This document shows, piece after piece, positions 8,233-18,893 of a DNA stretch of 64,000 nt. Below the pieces are notes generated by a model. That model was not told where the DNA came from. It ran no database searches and saw only the letters and a program-made list of their open reading frames with translations. Position 1 is the stretch's first letter. Every line of letters begins with the position of its first letter. The stretch spans positions 1,798,001 to 1,862,000 of the forward strand of contig OY969721.1 of the NCBI GenBank assembly GCA_963702175.1, given 5' to 3'. The DNA is from VRUE01 sp963702175. GTDB lineage: Bacteria; Actinomycetota; Thermoleophilia; Solirubrobacterales; 70-9. Position numbers and translations under genes: made by a program.

Positions 8233-9515
8233 CCGCGCAGCGCTTCGAGCCGCTTGAAGATCTCGGGCAGGTGCGTCAGGTAGGCGTCGTAGTCGAAGAT
8301 GGCGTCCAGGTCGAGGTCGGGGGCGGACTCGGCGAGCAGGTCGCGGAGGTGGGTGTCGGTGTCCCAGGCTTTCTGGGCGCTCTCCTGGACCACGCGGTAG
8401 GCCTCGTCGCGGGTCATGCCCGACTCGACCAGGGCGGTGAGGGCGCGCTGGCTGAAGAGGGCGCCGTGGGTGTGCTCGAGGTTCTCGCGCATGCGGTCGG
8501 CGTGGACGGTCATCCCGCTCGCCACCTTCGCCGCCAGGTCCTGCATGTAGTCGAGCGCGATGGTCGAGTCGGGGAGAATCACCCGCTCGGCGCCGGAGTG
8601 GGAGATGTCGCGCTCGTGCCAGAGGGCGATGTTCTCCAGTCCCGCCTGGGCGTAGCCGCGGAGGACGCGGGAGAGGCCGGTGATGCGCTCGGTGCGGATC
8701 GGGTTGCGCTTGTGGGGCATCGCTGAGGAGCCCTTCTGCTGGCCCGAGGCAAAGGGCTCCTCGACCTCGCGCACCTCCGTGCGTTGCAGGTTGCGCACCT
8801 CGGTGGCGAAGCGCTCGAGGCCGCCGCCGGCGATCGCGATCCGCGAGGTGAGGACCGAGTGGCGGTCGCGCGGGATCACCTGCGTCGCGACGTCCTCTCG
8901 CCGCAATCCCAGCCGCTCCATCACCCGAACCTCGACCCCGGGCGGGATCGAGGCGTAGGTGCCGACGGCGCCGGAGAGCTTGCCGTAGGCGAGCTGTTCG
9001 AAGGCGTTCTCGAGCCGGGCCAGGTTGCGGTCGGCCTCGAAGGCGAAGCCGGCGAGGCGGAGGCCGAAGGTGGTCGGCTCGGCGTGGACGCCGTGGGTGC
9101 GGCCGACGCAGAGCGTGTCGCGGTGCTCCAGCGCTCGCTCGACCAGGGCGTCGCGGAAGGCGCGGGCGCTCGCCAGCAGCACCTCGCCCGCCTCGCACAG
9201 CTGTAGGGCCAGGGCGGTGTCGAGGACGTCGGAGGAGGTGAGGCCGTAGTGGATCCAGCGGCCGTGCTCGCCGACCGACTCGGCGACGATGTCGACGAAG
9301 GCGGCGACGTCGTGGTCGGTCACCTTCTCGCGCTCGTTCACCGCCTCGACCGTGAAGGTCGCGTTCGCGCGCGCCGCCTCCGCCGCCTCGCGCGGCACCG
9401 CACCCTCCTCGGCCCAGGCCTCGGTCGCCGCCAGCTCGACCTCCAGCCAGCACTCCAGCTTCCTTTGGGCAGACCACACCTCGCTCATCGCCGGCCGCGT
9501 GTATCGAGAAATCAC
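8229..9515 (-). CDS. purB: Adenylosuccinate lyase
   Basis: Splits SAICAR to AICAR and adenylosuccinate to AMP. 428 residues from a GTG at 9515 (reading VISRYTRPAMSEVW), which matches the usual start of the family; the longer frame to 9596 would read through a palindromic repeat and is rejected. Family signature SSAMPHKRNP lies in the C-terminal half, with LTSSDVLDT and GRTHGVHAEPTT upstream. It is downstream of purE and purD on the same strand, with a family D palindrome between purE and purB. Confidence 0.95.
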   Translation of the reverse strand: MISRYTRPAMSEVWSAQRKLECWLEVELAATEAWAEEGAVPREAAEAARANATFTVEAVNEREKVTDHDVAAFVDIVAESVGEHGRWIHYGLTSSDVLDTALALQLCEAGEVLLASARAFRDALVERALEHRDTLCVGRTHGVHAEPTTFGLRLAGFAFEADRNLARLENAFEQLAYGKLSGAVGTYASIPPGVEVRVMERLGLRREDVATQVIPRDRHSVLTSRIAIAGGGLERFATEVRNLQRTEVREVEEPFASGQQKGSSAMPHKRNPIRTERITGLSRVLRGYAQAGLENIALWHERDISHSGAERVILPDSTIALDYMQDLAAKVASGMTVHADRMRENLEHTHGALFSQRALTALVESGMTRDEAYRVVQESAQKAWDTDTHLRDLLAESAPDLDLDAIFDYDAYLTHLPEIFKRLEALRG

Positions 9516-9530
9516 TCGACACCGCCTCTC

Positions 9531-9610
9531 GCGCGGGTGGCGTGGGGCAGGGGGGTCGAGGACGTAGACCTCGCCCGCAGTGCCCCCCTGCCCCACGACA
9601 GGACCCGCGC
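9531..9610. repeat. Family D palindrome, copy D1
   Basis: Nested stems: GCGCGGGT at 9531 pairs with ACCCGCGC at 9603; GTGGGGCAGGGGGG (9542-9555) pairs with CCCCCCTGCCCCAC (9583-9596); an inner hairpin is CGAGG-7-CCTCG (9557-9573). Conserved with the copy inside grpE are CGGGTGGCG on the left and CGACAGGACCCGCG on the right, while the long G-rich arms differ. It occupies the purE-purB gap, ending 16 bp before the purB GTG on the transcript. Confidence 0.75.
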
Positions 9611-9626
9611 GCCAGAGGGGGTCGCG

Positions 9627-10106
9627 TTACGCATTGATGATGCGTGCGGCCAAGATGCCGGCGTTCTTGGCGCCGTCGATCGCCACGCAGGCGACGGGAA
9701 TCCCGGGGGGCATCTGCACCGCAGAGAGCAGCGCGTCGAGGCCGCCCAGACTCTTGCCGAGGATCGGCACGCCGATCACCGGCAGGTCGGAGTGGGCGGC
9801 GGCGACGCCGGGCAGCGCTGCCGACATCCCGGCGCCGGCGATGATCACCCTGAGCCCGCGCAGGCGCGCGTTGGTGCAGTAGTCGCGGACCAGCTCGGGG
9901 TCGCGGTGGGCGCTCATCACCCGCACCTCGTAGCGAATACCAGCGTCGTGCAGCGCGGCGCCGGCCGGTTGCATCTTCTCCTTGTCGTTCTTCGAGCCCA
10001 TGATGATCCCGACCAGGGGCTCGTCGACGCTGATCTCCTCGAAGGCCTCCTCGACGGCGGGCATCGTCACCGGGGTCCGCTGCGGCTCCTCTGAGATCTC
10101 GCTCAT
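9627..10106 (-). CDS. purE: 5-(carboxyamino)imidazole ribonucleotide mutase PurE
   Basis: Class I PurE (159 residues), which moves the carboxyl group of N5-CAIR to give CAIR. The core begins at about residue 31 with LVGIIMGSKNDKEKM, followed by VRVMSAHRDPE and the VIIAGAGMSAALPGVAAAHSDLPVIGVP segment. The first 30 residues (acidic, EEP, EEAFEE) are an extension not found in most PurE proteins; the ATG at 10106 is the only good start with a ribosome site (GAGGAAG) and follows purD by 24 bases. No purK is seen in the window. Confidence 0.95.
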   Translation of the reverse strand: MSEISEEPQRTPVTMPAVEEAFEEISVDEPLVGIIMGSKNDKEKMQPAGAALHDAGIRYEVRVMSAHRDPELVRDYCTNARLRGLRVIIAGAGMSAALPGVAAAHSDLPVIGVPILGKSLGGLDALLSAVQMPPGIPVACVAIDGAKNAGILAARIINA

Positions 10107-10130
10107 CGCTTCCTCTCTGGCTGGTCGGGT

Positions 10131-11405
10131 CTAACTGGGGATTCGGTCGACGGCGCGAGCGGCGATATCGGTTCGCATCTGCATCCCGTCGAACTCGATC
10201 CGGCTGGCGGCATCGTACGCACGATCGCGGGCCGCCGCAGGAGTGGCCCCCAAGGCCGTCACGCTGAGCACGCGGCCACCGGCGGTGACGATCTCGCCCC
10301 CTTGTTCGGCGGTGCCGGCGTGGGTCACTTCGGCCAGCTCCGCCGCCGCCTCCAGGCCGCTGATCACGTCGCCCTTCGAGGAGGACTCGGGGTAGCCGGC
10401 CGAGGCGAGAACGAGAGTCACGGCCCAGTCGTCCGAGAACTCGGCCTCGAGCCCGGCGAGCCCACCGGGCTCGCGCGCCGCCAGACAGAGGCCGGCGAGG
10501 TCGGAGCGCAGCCGCGGCAGCACCGCCTGCGTCTCGGGGTCGCCGAAGCGGGTGTTGAACTCGAGCACCTTCGGCCCGTCCGGCCCGATCATCAGGCCGG
10601 CGTAGAGGACGCCGCGGAAGGGGGTGCCACGGCGCGCCATCTCCGCCACCACTGGCCGGTGCACGGCGTCGACGATCTGCTCGACCTCGGTCGCGCCAAA
10701 CCCCGGCACCGGCGAGTAGCTGCCCATGCCACCCGTGTTCGGGCCCTCGTCGCCGTCGAAGATCCGCTTGTAGTCCTGGGCCGGGGCCAGCGGTACCACG
10801 TTCTCGCCGTCGCAGAGGGCAAGCAGGGAGAGCTCCTCGCCCTCGAGGAACTCCTCCAGCACCACCGTCGTCGCGCCAAAGCGCCGCTCGGTGAAGAAGA
10901 CGTCGATCGCCGCGCGGGCGTCCGCTTCCGTCTCGCAGATCAAGACCCCCTTGCCCGCCGCCAGGCCGTCGGCCTTCAGCACCGTCGGGTAGGAGGCGCC
11001 GGCGAGCTGCCGGGTCGCCTGCTCGCGGTCGCGCAGGAGGGTGTGGGCGGCGGTGGGCACGCCGGCATCGGCCATCAGCTGCTTGGCGAACGCCTTCGAC
11101 CCCTCGAGCTCGGCCGCCGCGGCGCTCGGGCCGAAGGCCGGCACGCCGGCCTGCTCGAGCGCGTCGACGGCACCGGCGACCAGCGGCGCCTCGGGCCCGA
11201 CCACGACCAGGTCGACCTGTCGCTCCCGGGCGGCCGCGACGATCGCCTCGACGTCCTCCGCCCCGACCCCCGTCACGCACTCGGCGTCGGCGGCGATCCC
11301 GGCGTTGCCGGGCGCGCAGAGCAGCTCGGGCGAGCGCGGCGAGCGCGCCAGGGCCCGCACGATCGCGTGCTCGCGCCCGCCCCCGCCTACGACCAGGATC
11401 CTCAA
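10131..11405 (-). CDS. purD: Phosphoribosylamine-glycine ligase PurD
   Basis: GAR synthetase, 424 residues, the second step of purine synthesis. ATP-grasp enzyme with MRILVVGGGGREHAIVRAL at the start, PTVLKADGLAAGKGVLI (ATP loop), EEFLEGEELSLLALCDGE and the family signature FNTRFGDPETQ. Normal length and no visible damage. It lies between the GYD gene upstream and purE downstream, all on the minus strand with short gaps. Confidence 0.96.
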   Translation of the reverse strand: MRILVVGGGGREHAIVRALARSPRSPELLCAPGNAGIAADAECVTGVGAEDVEAIVAAARERQVDLVVVGPEAPLVAGAVDALEQAGVPAFGPSAAAAELEGSKAFAKQLMADAGVPTAAHTLLRDREQATRQLAGASYPTVLKADGLAAGKGVLICETEADARAAIDVFFTERRFGATTVVLEEFLEGEELSLLALCDGENVVPLAPAQDYKRIFDGDEGPNTGGMGSYSPVPGFGATEVEQIVDAVHRPVVAEMARRGTPFRGVLYAGLMIGPDGPKVLEFNTRFGDPETQAVLPRLRSDLAGLCLAAREPGGLAGLEAEFSDDWAVTLVLASAGYPESSSKGDVISGLEAAAELAEVTHAGTAEQGGEIVTAGGRVLSVTALGATPAAARDRAYDAASRIEFDGMQMRTDIAARAVDRIPS

Positions 11406-11417
11406 GCTCGGGTGCCT

Positions 11418-11699
11418 CTACAGGGAGCTGGCGAGCTCTTCAGCCGACATCGCCGCCAGCGTCTGGCTGGTCATCGTCCCGCGCGAGCCGAGCTCGACCG
11501 AGACCTTGGCCATCATTTTCTCGTCGGGCGCCTCGACCACGGTGACGAAGTCGTACTGGCCGAGGGTCGCGTACTGGGCGACCACTTTGGCGCCGATCTG
11601 TTCGACCTCGTTGTTGACCTCGGCCACGCGCCCTGGGTTGTTCTTCAGGGTGCGAATGCCCTCGGCGGTCAGGTTGGTCAGCATCAGGTAGGTAGGCAT
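11418..11699 (-). CDS. GYD-domain protein
   Basis: 93 residues, begins PTYLMLTNLTAEGIRTLKNNPGRV and contains the GQYDFVTVVEAPDEKMMAKV segment that defines the GYD family, a small ferredoxin-like fold dimer of unknown role. It is the first gene of the purD-purE-purB run, and such placement next to purine genes is seen in related actinobacteria as far as I recall. A ribosome site (GAGGAGAG) precedes the ATG. Function unknown. Confidence 0.8.
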   Translation of the reverse strand: MPTYLMLTNLTAEGIRTLKNNPGRVAEVNNEVEQIGAKVVAQYATLGQYDFVTVVEAPDEKMMAKVSVELGSRGTMTSQTLAAMSAEELASSL

Positions 11700-11762
11700 G
11701 AACTCTCCTCTCGGCGGGGGACAGTGCCTACGTTACTGCGAGCGGCGTGGTGGGAGGGACCT

Positions 11763-13385
11763 CTAACCGTCGTAGCCGGCGTGGACGTGATCGCAGTGGT
11801 CTGCGCGGGCGAAGGCCGGGCCGGGACCGTCGACGTCGTAGCAGTAGATCAGCTCGGTCGGCATTGCCGGTTCGGGGAGCTGGGAGAGCGTGGTGGCGAG
11901 TTCTGCGCAGGGCGAGGTGGGGGCGGTGTCGGTGCAGGACACCCCGTCAACCATCGCGATGTCCATCGCCCGCCCGTAGTAGTGGTTGGAGACGCCACCG
12001 GACACCGTGTACATCGAGTGGTCCGAGCGCAGCGAGGAGATCACCACGGTGTGCTCCTGGGTGATCGCGCCGATCAGCCCGACGATCCGCGGGTCGATCG
12101 CACCGCCTTCCAGGTCCTGCTGCGCCGCCTCGTTGAGGATCGTCAGGTTCTCCCATTCGATCGGCGCCATCACCGCCTCGGGCAGCGAGAGCGCCCACTC
12201 GACCTCGCTCTCCTCGCAGCTGCCGCGCAGGCGCTCGGCGTCGGCGAGTACCGCCTGCACGTACCAGGAGGCCTGGTTGTGGCTGAAGAGTCCGGCGCGC
12301 AGGCCACCGCGCGACCAGATCAGGCGCGCCAGCGTCGACGCCGAGTCGTCCGGGTCGGCACGTTCGATGCGGCCGTTGCCGTCGCCGTCCACTGCGTAGC
12401 GCTGCCACTCGGAGCCGTCGAGGCCGAGCGGGCCGCTGCTTTCGAGCTGCGCTTTGCCCATCCCCTTGCCGAAGTTCGACTCGAGCCGGGCGACCGCGGC
12501 CAGCGCCCAGACCCCGTCGCTGCCCAGTCCGTAGCGGGCGGCGGCGGCCTCGAAGGCGTTGAGGTACTCGGTTGGCAGCGCTTTGCGCCAGGGCTTGGCC
12601 GCCTCGCAGCGCAACACCTGCAGCTTTGGGGTTAGCGCGAAGGAGGAGGCGAAACCGTTGAGGGAGCCGTAGCAAGCGGCACCGGCGAGTACGTCAGCGA
12701 CGTACCAATCGGCATGGTTGTAGGCGTAGATCGCGCCGTAGGTGTCCTCGGGAAAGCCAGAGGCACTGAGGTAGTTGGCGGCGGCGTGGATCGCGTCCTC
12801 GGGGTCGAAGGGGTCGCGAATGCCGTCGCCGTTGGCGTCGACCCCGTAGGCCTCCCAGGTTTCAGGCATGAACTGCATCCACCCGACCGCCCCGGCCGAA
12901 GAGACGTTGAGGTTGGTACCGAAGGCCGTCTCGATCTCGTTGATCGCCGCCAGCACGGCGGGTCCCTGCGGGCCGAGCGCGTAGGCAGCAGCGGCGCGTT
13001 GGTAGATCGGCACGAGGATCGCCGGGACCGCTGCCGGCGAGCAGCTCGGTGAGGGCACGTAGGGGATCGCGAAGGGAGCGGCGGGCGGGGCGGGGACGGT
13101 GCCGCCGTCAGGAACGGCTTCGGGCTCAGGGGTCGGCGCCGGTTTCGGGTCTTTGGCTTCGACACCGCCGTCGCTCTCCTGTGGCTGCGTCGGGGGCGGC
13201 GCGATCGTCGCGCCTTCTTCGAGGGCCGGGGACGGAGGCGCGATCGTTGGGCCGGGGGCAGGTGCCTGGGTCTGGCTCGCCGCCGGCGGGGCGATCGTCG
13301 TCGGCGTTTCCTGGGCGAGCGCAGGCGAGGCCGCAAGTGCCATCGTCGCTGCCACCCCTGCCGCGATTCTCCTTGAGCGTCGCAT
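11763..13385 (-). CDS. Secreted lytic transglycosylase with C-terminal peptidase-like domain
   Basis: 540 residues with a cleavable signal peptide (ASPALAQ). A Pro-rich linker follows in which TIAPP occurs three times (about residues 30-65). Domain one (about 125-235) is a lytic transglycosylase fold: Glu in AINEIETAFG, GAVGWMQFMPETW and the NYL region, with a Ca-loop-like DANGDGIRD. A second, weaker transglycosylase-like unit (about 285-365) has ARLESNFG and DGDGNGRIE. The tail has SNHYYGRAMDIA and DHCDHVHAGY, zinc-ligand patterns of M15/VanY-type D,D-peptidases. It likely trims peptidoglycan outside the cell. Its start overlaps the stop of the gene at 13385. Confidence 0.8.
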   Translation of the reverse strand: MRRSRRIAAGVAATMALAASPALAQETPTTIAPPAASQTQAPAPGPTIAPPSPALEEGATIAPPPTQPQESDGGVEAKDPKPAPTPEPEAVPDGGTVPAPPAAPFAIPYVPSPSCSPAAVPAILVPIYQRAAAAYALGPQGPAVLAAINEIETAFGTNLNVSSAGAVGWMQFMPETWEAYGVDANGDGIRDPFDPEDAIHAAANYLSASGFPEDTYGAIYAYNHADWYVADVLAGAACYGSLNGFASSFALTPKLQVLRCEAAKPWRKALPTEYLNAFEAAAARYGLGSDGVWALAAVARLESNFGKGMGKAQLESSGPLGLDGSEWQRYAVDGDGNGRIERADPDDSASTLARLIWSRGGLRAGLFSHNQASWYVQAVLADAERLRGSCEESEVEWALSLPEAVMAPIEWENLTILNEAAQQDLEGGAIDPRIVGLIGAITQEHTVVISSLRSDHSMYTVSGGVSNHYYGRAMDIAMVDGVSCTDTAPTSPCAELATTLSQLPEPAMPTELIYCYDVDGPGPAFARADHCDHVHAGYDG

Positions 13386-14290
13386 CAGCCTCGCACGTCC
13401 GTTACCAGCCAGCCGTCGATGTTCCTTCTCAGCTCGAGCCGCAGCTCGCTGGTCACCCCGACGCGCAGCAGCGAGACGCTGACCGAGTAGGCCTTACCGC
13501 GGCGCGGGCCGGGGACGAGATTGACGACTTTCGCCTGCGGCACTTTCACCTGCTCCGGCAGTCGCGGCGGTCGCTTGGCGAGGGTGCCCGCGAGCGAAGG
13601 GGCAGCGGTTTCGTCGAAGGTCTCGCGGGCAAGCGCGCGCTGCTCACCGACCTCATAGACGACGAACGCCTCGGCGAAGCGACGGGCTACTTTCATCGCG
13701 TCGGGTCCGGCGGCCACCGGCTTGGTGCTCGCGCTCGCGGACGCGACTTCATCGTCGGGAGTGCCGGCGCCTTCGGTGCTGCGCACGACGTCTTCAGTCG
13801 CTGCATCCCCGGGCGGGGGTGCTGTCGCTACAGCCCCGTCAAGCCCGAGGACCGGCGGAGCGCCCTGGAGCACCGGCTCATCCGGCTCGGCGTTCGGGGT
13901 GGTCGCAGGCTCGCTCGCGCTCAGCGGTGGCGATGTCAGCGCTTCGCGGGAGGAGCCTTCGCTGCTGTCTCCCGTGGTCTGAATCGCAGCCAAGGCGACG
14001 GCGCCGAGCGCGACCGCGCCGAGGACGCCGGCTACGGCGCTTGTCGGCCCCCTCCGTCCGGCGAGCCGCTCGCGCAGTGGCCAGACCAGCTTCGCCTCGA
14101 ATATCCAGACGAGCCGCTCGAAGGGCCAGCGAGCCACGTCGTAGACGCGGCGAACGGCGTTGCGCCCATTCCAGAGGATGCGGTCTTCCACCGCCCAGTA
14201 CGCGTTGCGCAGGGGCCTGCCCACGGCCGCCAGCGCCGAGCGCAGGCGCGAGGCGCCGGGGTTTGGGTTGATCGGATCTCGTTTGGCCAT
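13385..14290 (-). CDS. Membrane-anchored protein of unknown function
   Basis: 301 residues: a basic cytoplasmic part of about 80 residues with amphipathic Trp/Arg-rich stretches (YWAVEDRILWNGRNAVRRVY), one membrane segment (AVAGVLGAVALGAVALAAI), a Pro/Ala/Ser-rich low-complexity stretch, and a C-terminal domain of about 115 residues with a curved-sheet pattern (ARRFAEAFVVYEVG ... LRRNIDGWLVTDVRG) like NTF2-type conjugation/secretion domains. It is co-translated with the transglycosylase downstream (TGATG), so it probably works in envelope growth or assembly. I do not recognise a named family. Confidence 0.7.
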   Translation of the reverse strand: MAKRDPINPNPGASRLRSALAAVGRPLRNAYWAVEDRILWNGRNAVRRVYDVARWPFERLVWIFEAKLVWPLRERLAGRRGPTSAVAGVLGAVALGAVALAAIQTTGDSSEGSSREALTSPPLSASEPATTPNAEPDEPVLQGAPPVLGLDGAVATAPPPGDAATEDVVRSTEGAGTPDDEVASASASTKPVAAGPDAMKVARRFAEAFVVYEVGEQRALARETFDETAAPSLAGTLAKRPPRLPEQVKVPQAKVVNLVPGPRRGKAYSVSVSLLRVGVTSELRLELRRNIDGWLVTDVRG

Positions 14291-14345
14291 GTGATCGAAC
14301 AGGCTCGCTGAAATCTTACGTCGGAATTTCGCTGCGTCTCCTCAA

Positions 14346-14439
14346 GCCTGGGCGGCTGGATTGCGCTTCCCAGGCGCTGTTGTTCCCCGAAATACCAGTC
14401 GCATGATGCGACAACTAGGTAAACGCATTGTTAATGCGT
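14346..14439. terminator. Cluster of hairpins after clpB
   Basis: The 172-bp gap between the clpB stop and the start of the membrane protein at 14290 holds three perfect hairpins: GCCTGGG-16-CCCAGGC (14346-14375), GTCGCATGATGCGAC (14398-14412) and ACGCATT-GTT-AATGCGT (14423-14439). They could end the heat-shock transcript or shield the downstream operon. No U-run follows, so rho-independent action is uncertain. Confidence 0.4.
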
Positions 14440-14462
14440 CGATGCGGTGGCGCGATCAGTGC

Positions 14463-17059
<2,597 letters not shown>

Positions 17060-17060
<1 letters not shown>

Positions 17061-17389
17061 CAGTGCAATCCCTTCTCAGACATGGCCTGTTCGAGTTCGG
17101 CGAGGCGTTGCTCCAGCGCCAGGACCCTCTCGACTCCCGCCAGATTCAGCCCTTCGGCTGTCAGTTGCTGGATGCGTTGCAGCAGTTCGAGATCCCGCTG
17201 CGAGTAGAGGCGGGTGTTCTTCGGTGAGCGCTTCGGCTCGATCAGGCCGCGCGCCTCATACATCCGCAGCGTCTGCGGGTGCATGTGGGCGAGCTCGGCG
17301 GCGACCGAGATCATGAAGACGCCGCGCTCTGCGTCGAGCTTCGCTTCGACTCGCCGCGTTACCCGCCGGCCATCGCCCCTGGCGTTCAC
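17060..17389 (-). CDS. hspR: Heat-shock repressor HspR (MerR family)
   Basis: 109 residues. The MerR helix-turn-helix is clear: ISVAAELAHMHPQTLRMYEARGLIEPKRSPKNTRLYSQRDLELL, followed by a coiled-coil tail. In Streptomyces and Mycobacterium HspR represses the dnaK operon and clpB with DnaK as co-repressor by binding HAIR sites. Its place between dnaJ and clpB is the actinobacterial standard. GTG start at 17389 overlaps the dnaJ stop by four bases. Confidence 0.93.
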
Positions 17390-18522
17390 TGCGCGGCCGC
17401 CTTCGTCAGCAGCTCGGCGCGCGGGTCGGAGCCGTTGAAGGCATCGGCCAGCTTCTCGGCCGCCTCGCGCTGCTCCTCGGTCAGCTTCTGCGGTATCTCG
17501 ATCTCCAGCCGGTAGCGGATGTCGCCGCGGCTCTTGCCGCTGCGCTTCGGCGCCCCCTCGCCGCGCAGGCGCTGGATCGTCCCGTGCTTGGTCCCCGGCG
17601 GGACCTTGATCTTCTTCGTCCCTTTCAGGGTCGGCACCTCGATCGTCGCTCCGCTCAGCGCCTCGGCGATCGTGATCGGCACCGTCACCTCGAGGTTGCC
17701 GTTATCCAGCCGCTTGAAAACGGGGGAGGGGGTGACCCGCGTCACCACGTAGAGATCTCCCGGAGGTCCGCCGCGGGGGCCGGCCTCGCCCTTGCCGGCG
17801 AGGCGGATGCGCCCCCCCTCCTTGACCCCGGCGGGGATGTTAACCTTGTAGTGCTTGGACTGCTGGGTCAGGCCCGAACCGCCGCAGGTGGGGCAGGGAT
17901 CCTCGATGATCTGACCGGCGCCGCCACACTGCGGGCAGGGCCGGCTGATCGAGAAGATGCCCTGGCTCTGCGCGGCAATGCCACTGCCATCGCAGCGCGG
18001 GCAGGTGATCGGGGCGGTGCCGGGTTTGGCGCCGCTGCCGTGGCAGGTCTGGCAGCGCTCCGCCTTCGGCACGGTGACGCTGACCTGGGCGCCGTTGACC
18101 GCCTGGTCGAAGCTGAGGCTGACTTCGGTTTCGAGGTCGCGTCCCCGGGTCTGCTGCGGCTGCGCCCGGCCGCCCCCTCCACGACTGAAGAGGTCGGAGA
18201 GGATGTCGCCGAAGCCTCCACCTCCGCCGCCGAAGGGCTGCCCGCCACCTGGACCTCCCGGTCCGCCAAAGCCACCAAACGGGCTGCCCCCACCGCCGAA
18301 GCCGGCGAAAGCCCCGCCGGCGTCGTACTCCTTGCGCTTCTCGGGATCGGAGAGCGTGTCGAAGGCGCCCTGCACCTCCTTGAAGCTCTCTTCGGCTTTG
18401 GGATCGTCGGGGTTGCGGTCCGGGTGGTATTTACGCGCCAGCTTCCGGTACGCCTTCTTGATCTCGTCGTCCGACGCCTTTTTCGAGACGCCCAGGATCT
18501 TGTAGAGATCGCGAGAGTCCAT
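17386..18522 (-). CDS. dnaJ: Chaperone DnaJ
   Basis: 378-residue type I Hsp40: J domain with HPD (KYHPDRNPDD), a Gly/Phe-rich linker (about 75-125), four CxxCxGxG zinc repeats (CQTCHGSG, CPRCDGSG, CPQCGGAG, CPTCGGSG) and the C-terminal substrate domain. It stimulates DnaK ATPase and delivers substrates. The ATG at 18522 has a GGGGAG ribosome site about seven bases upstream. Codons 1-6 and the start are one arm of the long palindrome C1: an inverted copy of this same stretch lies at 18868-18887, upstream on the transcript, so the start codon could be locked in a stem. Unusually, 371 bp of repeats separate it from grpE. Confidence 0.96.
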   Translation of the reverse strand: MDSRDLYKILGVSKKASDDEIKKAYRKLARKYHPDRNPDDPKAEESFKEVQGAFDTLSDPEKRKEYDAGGAFAGFGGGGSPFGGFGGPGGPGGGQPFGGGGGGFGDILSDLFSRGGGGRAQPQQTRGRDLETEVSLSFDQAVNGAQVSVTVPKAERCQTCHGSGAKPGTAPITCPRCDGSGIAAQSQGIFSISRPCPQCGGAGQIIEDPCPTCGGSGLTQQSKHYKVNIPAGVKEGGRIRLAGKGEAGPRGGPPGDLYVVTRVTPSPVFKRLDNGNLEVTVPITIAEALSGATIEVPTLKGTKKIKVPPGTKHGTIQRLRGEGAPKRSGKSRGDIRYRLEIEIPQKLTEEQREAAEKLADAFNGSDPRAELLTKAAAQ

Positions 18523-18600
18523 TCAGAATCTCCCCACGCACGTCTGGCGGCGGCGGACACGGCGCGGTGCGGCGTCCTCAGTCGGCCGAATAGCGCTGCT

Positions 18601-18792
18601 CATGAGTATCCGGTTGACTCCGGTTGGCGCCCAAATGAGCCGGTCAAGGCCCGCTGAGGCGGCCCCGGCACCCGCAGCCGACATTGACCCCACTCTGGTG
18701 GGGTAAAAGTCGGCTGCGCCAGAGCACCGGTTGGGTCTGGAGGCCCGAGTTGCGTTTCGGTGGGAGCAGCCTGAGCGAACCGGATACTCATG
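18601..18792. mobile_element. 192-bp non-coding element with inverted ends and 9-bp target duplication
   Basis: Ends CATGAGTATCCGGTT (18601-18615) and AACCGGATACTCATG (18778-18792) are perfect 15-bp inverted repeats. It is flanked by direct repeats AGCGCTGCT at 18592-18600 and 18793-18801. The uninterrupted apex TAGCGCTGCTA is seen in copies C3 and C4, which shows the target before insertion. No coding capacity, so it resembles a MITE moved by a transposase in trans. The end sequence shares TGAGTATCCG with the loop of family B repeats. It carries a family A hairpin at 18673-18718. Confidence 0.8.
18673..18718. repeat. Family A palindrome, copy A2 (46 bp)
   Basis: CGCAGCCGACATTGACC pairs with GGGTAAAAGTCGGCTGCG with a small internal mismatch (ATTG opposite AAAA); loop CACTCTGGTG. 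Same length as A1 and A3, and nearly identical to A3. It lies inside the 192-bp element, itself inside C1. Confidence 0.75.
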
Positions 18793-18893
18793 AGCGCTGC
18801 TATTCGGCCTCCCTGCGTCCTTGCCCCGCTTGGTCCGGCGCTCGCCAGCCGCACACGCGGAGCTTCGGAATGGACTCTCGCGATCTCGGGTTT

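Larger units (their letters stand above)
18505..18887. repeat. Family C palindrome, copy C1, split by an inserted element
   Basis: Outer arms 18505-18524 and 18868-18887 are complementary over 20 bp and include the dnaJ start codon and first six codons. Inside are the family C blocks CTGGCGGCGGCGGACAC (left) and GGTCCGGCGCTCGCCAG (right). The apex (GGCCGAATAGC / GCTATTCGGCC) is interrupted by 192 bp bounded by a duplicated AGCGCTGCT. Without insert and duplication the palindrome is 182 bp, or 164 bp if the outer 9 bp per side that lie deep in dnaJ are left out. Confidence 0.85.

Noticed and set aside
7951..11280. 1109-residue open frame on the minus strand
   Set aside because: It is an out-of-frame reading of purB, purE and purD with Arg/Gly-rich shadow composition; the real genes in the other frames have full family motifs.
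10302..12635. 777-residue open frame on the plus strand
   Set aside because: Antisense shadow of purD, the GYD gene and the transglycosylase; Gly/Arg/Val-rich with no domain.
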